A DNA stretch of 59,397 nt from an uncultured Bacteroides sp. (GTDB lineage Bacteria; Bacteroidota; Bacteroidia; Bacteroidales; UBA932): positions 1 to 59,397 of the forward strand of contig UQQM01000014.1 in assembly GCA_900543205.1 (NCBI GenBank), given 5' to 3'. The notes under the pieces were generated by a model. The model ran no database searches. It was not told the origin of the DNA and was given only the letters and a program-made list of their open reading frames with translations. A program made the translations under genes and the position numbers. Shown one piece after another: positions 25,419 through 33,336 of this stretch. Position 1 is the stretch's first letter; each line of letters begins with the position of its first letter.

Positions 25419-25450
25419 TTGCCACAAATATTGGCCGTCTTGCCACAAAT
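25419..25450. repeat. Paired direct repeat, possible operator
   Basis: TTGCCACAAAT occurs at 25419-25429 and 25440-25450, spaced exactly 21 bp (two helical turns), just upstream of the acyl-synthetase promoter. Confidence 0.6.
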
Positions 25451-25462
25451 CCGTGCATACAA

Positions 25463-25494
25463 TTTCATAATAAGGAATTTTGGAACTAATTTTG
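25463..25494 (+). promoter_or_regulatory. Promoter of the acyl-synthetase/fab operon
   Basis: TTTC (-33-like) at 25463-25466, a 20-base spacer and TAATTTTG at 25487-25494, 25 bases before the ATG at 25520. Confidence 0.65.
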
Positions 25495-25519
25495 CCGCGG
25501 ACAACCAAACCCTGAATCA

Positions 25520-27178
25520 ATGGACAATCTTACGCAGAAAGACAACTTCATTCTCACCTTCGAGAAAAGTGTCAAGGAATGCTGGAACAAGGCAGCCCTC
25601 GATGACTACAATGTATCAAGCGTCACATACGGAGAACTCGCAAAGGAAATAGAGACCAACGTGCTCTGCTGGAAGGCGGCAGGACTCGCCAAGGATGACA
25701 GAATCGCCATCAACGCCAGGAGCAGCTCCAACTGGGCCAAGATCTTCCTCTCCTCCCAGGTCGGGGAGTTCGTGTCGGTCCAGATATTCCCCGGATTCAC
25801 CCCCGCCGATACAGTCAACATGGTCAACCACTCGGAGACCAGGATACTCTATACCGAAAAGCAGATTTTCGAACATATCAGCTTCGATGACATTCCCGGG
25901 GTGATCGGGGTCATCGAAATCAAGAGCGGCGAACTTCTCGCGTCTCGCGGCGGCTTCGCCGAGGTCTACGGAAAGCGCGAACAGCTCTTCAACGAGGCTC
26001 ACCCCGACGGACTCAAGCCTGAGGACATACACTATCCCGACCGTCCGCTCGACAGCCTCGCCGCCATCATGTACACCTCCGGCTCCACCGGAAACCCCAA
26101 GGGCGTGATGCTCACCAACAGGAACTTCACGGCAAACATCTACCTGATACCCAAGCACTTCCCCTACCGCAGAGAGGACAACTACGTCAGCGTGCTGCCC
26201 TTCGCCCACATCTTCGGGATGGTATACGACATGCTCGCCCCGCTCTGCTTCGGAATGCACCTCGTCGTGCTCTGCCTGCCGCCGGTGCCCGCATATCTCA
26301 AGCCCGCGCTCGCCGAATTCAAGCCCTACGTGTTCTTCGCGGTGCCCCTGATTCTCACCAAGCTCATGGAAGAGTCCATAGGCGAATTCATACACAGCAA
26401 GAGCGGAGCAGCCAAGCTCGCGGACTACAAGAACAATCCCGACTTCTGCAGGGCGCTCTCCACCATATTCATGGAAGCCCTGGGAGGCAACGTGGGCCTG
26501 TTCGTGACCGGCGGCGCCGCGATACCCGAGCAGTTCGAGAAGCTTTTCGTGGAGCAGCTGAACCTTCCTTTCGTGACCGGCTACGGCATGACCGAGGCCG
26601 CCCCCACAATCTGCCTCGGACACAAAGGCAAATACAAGCTCAAGGAATGCGGCGAATATGTCGACGAATGCGTGGACCTCAAGATTGACTCGCCCGACCC
26701 CGAGCACATCCCCGGCGAGATTCTCATCAAGGGCCACGTGCTCTTCGCCGGCTACTACAAGAACGAAGAGGCCACCAGGGCCGTGTTCACCGAGGACGGA
26801 TGGTTCCGCACCGGCGACCTCGCCACCATGGACAAGGACCACAGCGTCTTCATCGTCGGAAGGAGCAAAAGCATGATACTCGCCCCCAACGGACAGAACA
26901 TCTACCCCGAGGAAATCGAGGTGGTGCTCAACGCCCTGCCCGGAGTCGCAGAATCGCTGATAGTGAACCGCAACGACAGGCTCGTGGCGCTGATAGTCCC
27001 CGACCAGAACCAGCTCGGAGACATGGACGCCAGCGGACTCAAGAGCATCATGGACGCCAACATCGACGCCCTCAACACGAAGATACCCGCATATTCCCAT
27101 GTGAGCGGATATGAAATCCGCTTCGAACCTTTCGTAAAAACCCCCAAGGGAAGCATCAGGAGGTTCATGTACGCATAG
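25520..27178 (+). CDS. AMP-dependent acyl-CoA/acyl-ACP synthetase, paralogue 1
   Basis: A 552-residue adenylate-forming enzyme that activates a carboxylic (probably fatty) acid with ATP and joins it to CoA or ACP. Core motifs are the P-loop MYTSGSTGNPKGVMLT, GYGMTEAAPTICLGH (A5), WFRTGDLATMD (A7), the hinge near IVGRSKSMILAPNGQNIYPEEIE and the catalytic Lys of TPKGSIRRF at the C-terminus (A10). It has no signal peptide. It heads a five-gene unit with a close paralogue, fabF, fabZ and fabI. The substrate chain length is unknown. Confidence 0.9.
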   Translation: MDNLTQKDNFILTFEKSVKECWNKAALDDYNVSSVTYGELAKEIETNVLCWKAAGLAKDDRIAINARSSSNWAKIFLSSQVGEFVSVQIFPGFTPADTVNMVNHSETRILYTEKQIFEHISFDDIPGVIGVIEIKSGELLASRGGFAEVYGKREQLFNEAHPDGLKPEDIHYPDRPLDSLAAIMYTSGSTGNPKGVMLTNRNFTANIYLIPKHFPYRREDNYVSVLPFAHIFGMVYDMLAPLCFGMHLVVLCLPPVPAYLKPALAEFKPYVFFAVPLILTKLMEESIGEFIHSKSGAAKLADYKNNPDFCRALSTIFMEALGGNVGLFVTGGAAIPEQFEKLFVEQLNLPFVTGYGMTEAAPTICLGHKGKYKLKECGEYVDECVDLKIDSPDPEHIPGEILIKGHVLFAGYYKNEEATRAVFTEDGWFRTGDLATMDKDHSVFIVGRSKSMILAPNGQNIYPEEIEVVLNALPGVAESLIVNRNDRLVALIVPDQNQLGDMDASGLKSIMDANIDALNTKIPAYSHVSGYEIRFEPFVKTPKGSIRRFMYA

Positions 27179-27222
27179 GGAGACATCAATAAACATAGTA
27201 GTGTAAAACAAACATTTCCGAA

Positions 27223-28881
27223 ATGCACATCCTTACAGAAAACGACAATTTTCTCCTGCGCTTCGAAGAGAGCGTCAAGCAGTGCTGGGACAAGCCTGCG
27301 GTCAGCGACTTCCGCAAGTCCTGCACCACCTACGGAGAATTCGCAAAGGAGATAGAGACCAACGTACTCCTTTGGAAGGCCGCCGGACTCAAGCCCGGCG
27401 ACAAGATTGCCATCAACGCGAAGAGCTGCGCCAACTGGGCGAAGATATTCTTCTCCAACCAGGCGGGCGGCTTCGTATCCGTGCAGATTTTCCCCGGGTT
27501 CACGGCTTCCGACACCGAAAACCTCGTGAACCACTCCGAGTCGCGCATACTCTACACCGAGAAGGCCATCTTCGACAACATGGACTTCAGCCACATGCCG
27601 GGCATTCTCGGCGCGGTCGACATCATGAGCGGCGAGCTTCTCGCTTCCCGCGACGGATTCGACGCCGTCTATGCCGGCAGGGAGCAGCTTTTCAACGAGA
27701 AGCACCCCGCAGGCCTGAAGCCCGAAGACATTGACTATTCCGGCACGAGCATCGACGACCTGTCATCGATAATGTACACATCCGGTTCCACCGGAAACCC
27801 CAAGGGCGTGATGCTCACCAACAGGAACCTCTCCGCGAACGTCTACTCCGTACCTTCGCACGTACCCTTCCGCAGAGGTGAGAACATAGTCAGCGTGCTG
27901 CCCTACGCCCACATCTTCGGAATGACCGTGGACATGGTCACTCCGCTGAGCCTCGGCATGCACCTGGTGGTGCTCGGCCTTCCGCCCATCCCCACCTACC
28001 TCAAGCCCGCGCTCAGGGAGTACAAGCCCCATGTGTTCTTCGCGGTGCCCCTGATACTCTCCAAGCTCATCGAGGACACCCTCGGCGACTTCATCCACAG
28101 CAAGAGCGGAGCCGCCAAGCTTGAGGACTACCAGAACAACCCCGACTTCTGCGAAGCCCTGGAAATCATCTTCCTCAAGGCCCTCGGAGGCGAGATCGAG
28201 CTGTTCTGCACCGGAGGCGCGGCGATTCCCGAGCAGTTCGAGAAGCTCTTCGTGACCAAGCTCGGCCTCCCCTTCGTCACCGGCTACGGCATGACCGAGA
28301 CCGCACCCGTTATTTCCATCGGACATCTCGGAAGCTACAAGCTGCGCGAATGCGGCGAATACCTCAACGAGGTCGTGGACGTCAAGATTGACTCTCCCGA
28401 CCCCATGCACATCCCCGGAGAGATTCTCGTCAAGGGCGAAATCGTGTTCTCCGGCTACTACAAGAACGACGATGCCACCAAGGCGGTGTTCACGCCTGAC
28501 GGATGGTTCCGCACCGGCGACCTCGCCACCATGGACAAGGACCACAGCCTCTTCATCGTAGGACGCTGCAAGAGCATGATTCTGACCTCCAACGGACAGA
28601 ACATCTACCCCGAGGAAATCGAGGTGGTGCTCAACGCCCTGCCCGGAGTCGCAGAGTCCCTCGTGGTCAACCGAGGGGAGAGGCTTGTCGCCCTCATCGT
28701 CCCCGACCAGAACCAGCTCGGGGAAGTCGACGCAGCCGGGCTCAAGAGCATCATGGACGCAAATCTCGAAGTCCTCAACAAGAGGATTCCCGTATATTCC
28801 CACGTAAGCGGATATGAACTGCGCTTCGAAGCCTTCGCGAAGACTCCGAAGGGAAGCATAAGAAGATTCATGTATGAATAA
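27223..28881 (+). CDS. AMP-dependent acyl-CoA/acyl-ACP synthetase, paralogue 2
   Basis: Also 552 residues and collinear with paralogue 1 throughout, clearly a tandem duplicate (same MYTSGSTGNPKGVMLT, GYGMTETAPVISIGH, WFRTGDLATMD and C-terminal TPKGSIRRFMYE). Differences cluster in the N-terminal and binding-pocket region (for example SHVPFRRGENIVSVLPYAHIFGMTVDMVTPLSLGM against KHFPYRREDNYVSVLPFAHIFGMVYDMLAPLCFGM), which suggests a different acyl preference. It overlaps the fabF start by 8 bases, so synthesis is coupled to the ketosynthase. Confidence 0.9.
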   Translation: MHILTENDNFLLRFEESVKQCWDKPAVSDFRKSCTTYGEFAKEIETNVLLWKAAGLKPGDKIAINAKSCANWAKIFFSNQAGGFVSVQIFPGFTASDTENLVNHSESRILYTEKAIFDNMDFSHMPGILGAVDIMSGELLASRDGFDAVYAGREQLFNEKHPAGLKPEDIDYSGTSIDDLSSIMYTSGSTGNPKGVMLTNRNLSANVYSVPSHVPFRRGENIVSVLPYAHIFGMTVDMVTPLSLGMHLVVLGLPPIPTYLKPALREYKPHVFFAVPLILSKLIEDTLGDFIHSKSGAAKLEDYQNNPDFCEALEIIFLKALGGEIELFCTGGAAIPEQFEKLFVTKLGLPFVTGYGMTETAPVISIGHLGSYKLRECGEYLNEVVDVKIDSPDPMHIPGEILVKGEIVFSGYYKNDDATKAVFTPDGWFRTGDLATMDKDHSLFIVGRCKSMILTSNGQNIYPEEIEVVLNALPGVAESLVVNRGERLVALIVPDQNQLGEVDAAGLKSIMDANLEVLNKRIPVYSHVSGYELRFEAFAKTPKGSIRRFMYE

Positions 28882-30124
28882 CGAAATGAAAAGAGTGGTC
28901 ATCACCGGCATGGGAGTCATCTCCCCTGTCGGCAATGACGTGAACACGTTCTGGGAGAACCTCAAGGCCGGAAAGTGCGGCATCACCAGGCTGGAAGGCT
29001 TCGAGGAGTACAATCTCCCTATCCACGTGGCCGGAAGGGTCAAGGACTTCGACCCCCTCAAGTCCGGCCTGACAGCAGCCGAGAAGAGGCGCAACGACAT
29101 CTACAGCCAGTACGCCCTCGCGGCGGCGGCGCAGACGATGGCCGACAGCGGCCTGGTCGCCGACGAGAACATCACCAGGGAGCGCTTCGGCGTCTACATC
29201 GGTTCCGGCATCGGAGGAATACAGACCTTCGTGGCCCAGACGAAGATACTTTTCGACGAGGGAGCCGACCGCATCTCGCCGCTCTTCATCCCCATGATGA
29301 TCCCCAACATCGCGGGAGGCAACATCGCCATCAAGTACGACGCCCAGGGCCCCTGCCTGACCCACGTATCGGCCTGCGCCACCGGCACCAACTCAATAGG
29401 TGAGGCATATCTCGCCATCAAGTGCGGCCGCGCCGACGCCATCCTGGCCGGAGGCAGCGAAGCGGCCATCACTCCCCTCGCGATCGGAGGATTCGCAAAC
29501 GCCAAGGCGCTGACCTACGAGGAGGACCCCGCAAAGGCCTGCCTGCCTTTCGACGCCCGCAGAGGAGGTTTCGTGATGGCGGAAGGCGCCGGAGTGCTGA
29601 TGCTTGAGGAGAGGGAGCACGCCCTCGCCAGAGGAGCGCACATCTATGCCGAGGTATGCGGCTACGGCTGCACCTGCGACGCCCACCACTACACCGCCCC
29701 CAGGCCCGACGGCATCACTGCCGGACGCGCCCTCCGGGAAGCTCTCGACGAGGCGGGCTACAAGGCCGGCGAGAACCTCTACATCAACGCCCACGGAACC
29801 GGAACCCACCTCAACGACTCCACCGAGACCAGGGCCATCAAGGTCGCTCTCGGAGAGGAGGAGGCTCACAGGGCTTCGGTAAGCTCGACCAAGTCCATGC
29901 ACGGACACATGTTCGGAGCGACCGGAGCGGTGGAGCTCATAGCGTCCGCACTCGCACTCAAGGACGGCATCGTGCCTCCCACAGTCGGACTCGAGGAGCC
30001 GGATCCCGAATGCGACCTCGACTACACTCCCGGAGAAGCCCGCAAGAGAGACCTGGACATCGCCATATCCAACTCCCTCGGCTTTGGCGGACACAATGTC
30101 TGCGTGGCATTACGTCGTGTATAA
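28874..30124 (+). CDS. Beta-ketoacyl-ACP synthase II (FabF-type)
   Basis: Condensing enzyme of fatty-acid-type elongation, 416 residues. The catalytic triad is present: Cys168 in SACATGTNS, His in NAHGTGTHLND and His in STKSMHGHMFGATGAVE. The N-terminus KRVVITGMGVISPVGNDV is canonical. The ATG at 28874 overlaps the previous stop; the ATG at 28886 (MKRVVITG) is also possible. The missing partners (ACP, FabD, FabG) and the neighbouring synthetases suggest a specialised acyl chain rather than bulk lipid. Confidence 0.95.
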   Translation: MNNEMKRVVITGMGVISPVGNDVNTFWENLKAGKCGITRLEGFEEYNLPIHVAGRVKDFDPLKSGLTAAEKRRNDIYSQYALAAAAQTMADSGLVADENITRERFGVYIGSGIGGIQTFVAQTKILFDEGADRISPLFIPMMIPNIAGGNIAIKYDAQGPCLTHVSACATGTNSIGEAYLAIKCGRADAILAGGSEAAITPLAIGGFANAKALTYEEDPAKACLPFDARRGGFVMAEGAGVLMLEEREHALARGAHIYAEVCGYGCTCDAHHYTAPRPDGITAGRALREALDEAGYKAGENLYINAHGTGTHLNDSTETRAIKVALGEEEAHRASVSSTKSMHGHMFGATGAVELIASALALKDGIVPPTVGLEEPDPECDLDYTPGEARKRDLDIAISNSLGFGGHNVCVALRRV

Positions 30125-30153
30125 AATCGTGTATAACATAAAACCTTGACCAG

Positions 30154-30588
30154 ATGAACCGCGAAGAAATCAAACAGATTCTGCCCCATAGGGAGCCCAT
30201 GCTCCTGATCGACGAATCCGAACGCAAAGGAGACACCGTGGTCTCCAAGTACACAATCCGTGAAAACGAATTCTTCACCACAGGGCATTTCCCCGGCTAC
30301 CCCGTAGTTCCCGGAGTGATTCTCTGCGAAATCATGGCGCAGGCCAGCTTCCTGCTGATTCCCAGCGAGAAGCTCAAGGACAACACAGCCCTGTATGCCG
30401 GAATCGACGGAGCCAAGTTCAAGGCTTCCGTCTTCCCCGGAGACACCGTGTGCGTGGAGTCCAAGGAAGTCACCCAGAGAGGGCCGCTCGTTGTCGTGGA
30501 CGCTCAGGCCACCGTCAACGGCAAGCTCTGCTGCAAGGGAAGGCTGACCTTCATGCTCGTACCCAACGACAAACTGAACAACAAATAA
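30154..30588 (+). CDS. Beta-hydroxyacyl-ACP dehydratase (FabZ-type)
   Basis: A 144-residue hot-dog-fold dehydratase. It shows the FabZ signatures LPHREPMLLIDE, TGHFPGYPVVPGVILCEIMAQAS (catalytic His in GHFPG, Glu in ILCEIMAQA) and FKASVFPGDTV. It removes water from 3-hydroxyacyl-ACP in the cycle between ketoreduction and enoyl reduction. It sits 29 bases after fabF and 1 base before fabI. No dedicated ketoreductase is encoded here. Confidence 0.95.
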   Translation: MNREEIKQILPHREPMLLIDESERKGDTVVSKYTIRENEFFTTGHFPGYPVVPGVILCEIMAQASFLLIPSEKLKDNTALYAGIDGAKFKASVFPGDTVCVESKEVTQRGPLVVVDAQATVNGKLCCKGRLTFMLVPNDKLNNK

Positions 30589-30589
30589 T

Positions 30590-31411
30590 ATGGCTTACAA
30601 CTTACTGAAAGGCAAGAAAGGCATCATCTTCGGAGCCCTCAACGACCAGTCCATAGCATGGAAGGCCGCCCTGAAGGCCCACGAGGAGGGTGCCGAGCTC
30701 GTGCTCACCAACACCCCCGTCTCCATAAGGCTCGGGACCATCAACGAGCTCGCAGAGCAGTGCAACGCACTGGTAGTGCCTGCCGACGCCACATCCCTCG
30801 ACGACCTGGGTGCGCTCGTGGACGCGGCCATGGAGCATTTCGGCGGACAGTTTGATTTCGTGCTCCACTCCGTGGGGATGTCACCGAACATACGCAAGAA
30901 CAAGCCGTACGAGGACACCAACTACGACTTCTTCGGGAAGACACTCGACATCTCCGCCCTGTCGTTCCACAAGCTGCTGAACGTGCTCTACAAGAAGGAC
31001 GCGCTCAAGGAATGGGGCTCCGCCGTGGCTCTGACCTACATCGCGGCGCAGAGGACCTTCCAGGGCTACAACGACATGGCTGACGCCAAGGCCCTGCTGG
31101 AGTCCATCACCCGCAGCTTCGGCGTAATCTACGGAAAGAAGCGCCACGTGAGGGTCAACACCGTTTCCCAGTCGCCCACCAAGACGACTGCGGGCAGCGG
31201 CATCGCCGGCATGGAGGAGATGTTCACCTATGCCGACAAGATGTCGCCTCTCGGCAACGCCTCGGCCTCCGACTGCGCCGACTACATCGTCTCGCTGTTC
31301 TCGGACCTCACGAAGCATGTGACCATGCAGAACCTCTATCACGACGGCGGCTTCTCGTCCGTGGGACTCACCTCCGATGCGATAGAGATATTCACCAAGG
31401 GACTGAAATAG
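30590..31411 (+). CDS. Enoyl-ACP reductase (FabI-type)
   Basis: A 273-residue short-chain dehydrogenase-fold enzyme that reduces trans-2-enoyl-ACP. FabI features are the nucleotide loop GIIFGALNDQSIAWKAA, DFVLHSVGMSPNIRKNKPYEDT and the Tyr-x6-Lys pair in GYNDMADAKALLE. It is the last gene of the operon. The N-terminal loop has FGALND where FabI usually shows GVAN, a mild departure. A perfect 32-bp palindrome follows. Confidence 0.9.
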   Translation: MAYNLLKGKKGIIFGALNDQSIAWKAALKAHEEGAELVLTNTPVSIRLGTINELAEQCNALVVPADATSLDDLGALVDAAMEHFGGQFDFVLHSVGMSPNIRKNKPYEDTNYDFFGKTLDISALSFHKLLNVLYKKDALKEWGSAVALTYIAAQRTFQGYNDMADAKALLESITRSFGVIYGKKRHVRVNTVSQSPTKTTAGSGIAGMEEMFTYADKMSPLGNASASDCADYIVSLFSDLTKHVTMQNLYHDGGFSSVGLTSDAIEIFTKGLK

Positions 31412-31463
31412 CCCGGCGTCCGGCAGGATTTGGAAATCCGGCCGAACATGACGTACAAGAACA

Positions 31464-31495
31464 AGAACGGCAGGATTCGCGAATCCTGCCGTTCT
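31464..31495. terminator. Perfect 32-bp palindrome between fabI and mdh, likely bidirectional terminator
   Basis: AGAACGGCAGGATTCG and its exact complement CGAATCCTGCCGTTCT are joined directly, so the loop forms from the centre. It separates two convergent genes. There is no long T-run. Confidence 0.7.
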
Positions 31496-31528
31496 GTCGT
31501 ATAGTGCGGAACCTTAGTCTGCTATCGT

Positions 31529-32515
31529 CTAGAGATTGGGGTTGACGGTCTTCCACTCCGCTACAGGAGGGATGATGCCGAGACCGATGATCTCGTCACG
31601 CATCTTGCAGAGGTGCTCGTAGGAAGCCTTCAGCTCGGCCATCTCCTCGGGAGTGCCCTGGGGAGCGCTGTAGTGAACTCCGGTGGCGTCCATAACGGTA
31701 GGCATGGCCATCATCACGTTATTGAACTCGTCGTTGTTGACATAGCAGCCGGCAGGCCAGGTGAACTTCTCTCCGCCCATTGCAGCCTCAATCATCTTCA
31801 CGGCGTTGTAGGCAGGGCTCTGGAATGAGCTGCGGCCACGGAGCTTGATGATGTTGGAACCGCCCTGGACCGTGTTGTGCTTGATTTCGGCCCACTTCTC
31901 TGCAGAAAGATTCTTCTCCGCGAGGGGAACTCCGTCTATCTTCACCTGGGAAGCGAATACAGCCATGGCCTCGCCATGTCCGCCGTAGGTGTGCGCTCCG
32001 GTGACCTTGCTCTGCTGAACGCCGAACTCCTGTGCGAGAGCCTCCTGCAGACGGGTTGAGTCAAGAGCCGCGAGAGTGGTCACGCATTCGGGCTTCAGTC
32101 CTGAATGGAGAAGCACCACGAGTCCGGTGAGGTCGGCGGGATTGAAGATCACGACCACATGCTTCACGTCGGGGCAGTAGGTCTTCACGTTCTTTCCGAA
32201 GTCCTCGGCAATCTGGCAGTTGCCCTTGAGAAGATCCTCGCGGGTCATTCCCTCCTTACGGGGAGCTCCGCCTGAAGAGATGATGTACTTGGCATCCTTG
32301 AATGCGACTGCGGGATCGGTGGTCCAGGTGATGTTCGCACCTTCGAAAGCACAGTGATCCATTTCTGCAACCACGCCCTTGAGTCCGGGTTCATAGACAT
32401 CGTAGAGACATACGTTGGGAGTGAGCTTCAGCATCAGCGCTGTCTGGGCCATATTGGAGCCGATCATACCTGCGGCACCCACAATGACCAATTTCTCGTC
32501 AGTGATATAGTTCAT
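31529..32515 (-). CDS. mdh: Malate dehydrogenase (NAD-dependent type)
   Basis: A 328-residue cytoplasmic oxidoreductase interconverting malate and oxaloacetate. It shows the dinucleotide loop VIVGAAGMIGSNMAQTAL, the substrate arginines in GGAPRKEGMTR, NPADLTGLV, LDSTRLQEAL and the catalytic His of GAHTYGGHGEAM. Its promoter is TATATTTG at 32552-32559. The C-terminus is longer than the LDH-like average and the order of motifs fits the Bacteroidales Mdh group. Monocistronic. Confidence 0.92.
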   Translation of the reverse strand: MNYITDEKLVIVGAAGMIGSNMAQTALMLKLTPNVCLYDVYEPGLKGVVAEMDHCAFEGANITWTTDPAVAFKDAKYIISSGGAPRKEGMTREDLLKGNCQIAEDFGKNVKTYCPDVKHVVVIFNPADLTGLVVLLHSGLKPECVTTLAALDSTRLQEALAQEFGVQQSKVTGAHTYGGHGEAMAVFASQVKIDGVPLAEKNLSAEKWAEIKHNTVQGGSNIIKLRGRSSFQSPAYNAVKMIEAAMGGEKFTWPAGCYVNNDEFNNVMMAMPTVMDATGVHYSAPQGTPEEMAELKASYEHLCKMRDEIIGLGIIPPVAEWKTVNPNL

Positions 32516-32551
32516 GATATAAAAATGTAATTATGACTGTCAAAATCCTTA

Positions 32552-32559
32552 CAAATATA
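32552..32559 (-). promoter_or_regulatory. Promoter -7 box for mdh
   Basis: TATATTTG on the minus strand, 36 bases before the mdh ATG. Confidence 0.65.
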
Positions 32560-32630
32560 GTAAATAAAAGCATTTTAACCATACTCCGGCAAAATCGCGG
32601 CGGCCGGATTGCTATATCGCTAAAAAACAC

Positions 32631-32638
32631 TATCTTTG
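32631..32638 (+). promoter_or_regulatory. Promoter -7 box for the phosphopantetheinyl transferase gene
   Basis: TATCTTTG, 18 bases before the ATG at 32657 and divergent from the mdh promoter. Confidence 0.7.
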
Positions 32639-32656
32639 CCGTGTTATAAACTTTTT

Positions 32657-33298
32657 ATGGCACTATATCTAATAAAGGATCTGGACGACGACTACCACTC
32701 GAAACTGGGAGTCTGGCAGATCACGGAGTCCGAAAAGGAACTCAGAGAACTCGCTTCGGTTCCCTCAGACGAACTTGAAGAAATCTCCTACATCAAGAGC
32801 GAATCGCTCCGCAAGCAGAAGCTTGCAGTGCGCACCCTGCTCGACAGCATGTTCGAAGAGAAGGTTTACCTCAACCACCACGACAACGGCAAACCCTATA
32901 TCGAGAACTCCTCGATCAATATCAGCATCACCCATACCGACAAATATGTCGCGGTCATCGTGAACGACACGGAGGAGGTGGGCATAGACTGCGAATCCCT
33001 TGACAGGGACTTCTCGGCGGTCGAGAAAAAGGCCCTCTCCGAAGACGAGATCGACGACCTTGACGAGGATTTGCGCAACGAGCAGCTGGCCATCTACTGG
33101 TGCGCGAAGGAGGCCGTCTACAAGAAGATGTCGCAGTACAACGTGGATTTCGCCGAGCAGATAGAAATCGAGAACTTCAGGCTGCACGGGGAGGGAGAGC
33201 TGGAAGCCACCTTCACCCAGAAGGACGGCTTTGAAGAGGAGATACGCCTGCAGTACATGACCTTCGACCGCCACGTGCTGGTCTGGGTGGCGGGCTAA
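32657..33298 (+). CDS. 4'-phosphopantetheinyl transferase, Sfp type
   Basis: A 213-residue enzyme that attaches phosphopantetheine from CoA to carrier proteins. Sfp/Gsp signatures are ISITHTDKYVAVIV, VGIDCES (metal-binding Asp and Glu) and YWCAKEAVYKKM. The ATG at 32657 (MALYLIKDL) follows a TATCTTTG box. No acyl carrier protein gene lies in the window, so its partner is elsewhere; a link with the fab-like operon 1 kb upstream is possible but unproven, because mdh on the other strand lies between. Confidence 0.9.
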   Translation: MALYLIKDLDDDYHSKLGVWQITESEKELRELASVPSDELEEISYIKSESLRKQKLAVRTLLDSMFEEKVYLNHHDNGKPYIENSSINISITHTDKYVAVIVNDTEEVGIDCESLDRDFSAVEKKALSEDEIDDLDEDLRNEQLAIYWCAKEAVYKKMSQYNVDFAEQIEIENFRLHGEGELEATFTQKDGFEEEIRLQYMTFDRHVLVWVAG

Positions 33299-33336
33299 AG
33301 ATATCCGATGCTCCCTTTTGCCCGTAGTATGCGGCG

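Noticed and set aside
25616..27211. 531-codon minus-strand open frame
   Set aside because: It lies antisense to the first acyl synthetase. A similar frame appears antisense to its paralogue, as expected from shared codon use, not from a real gene.
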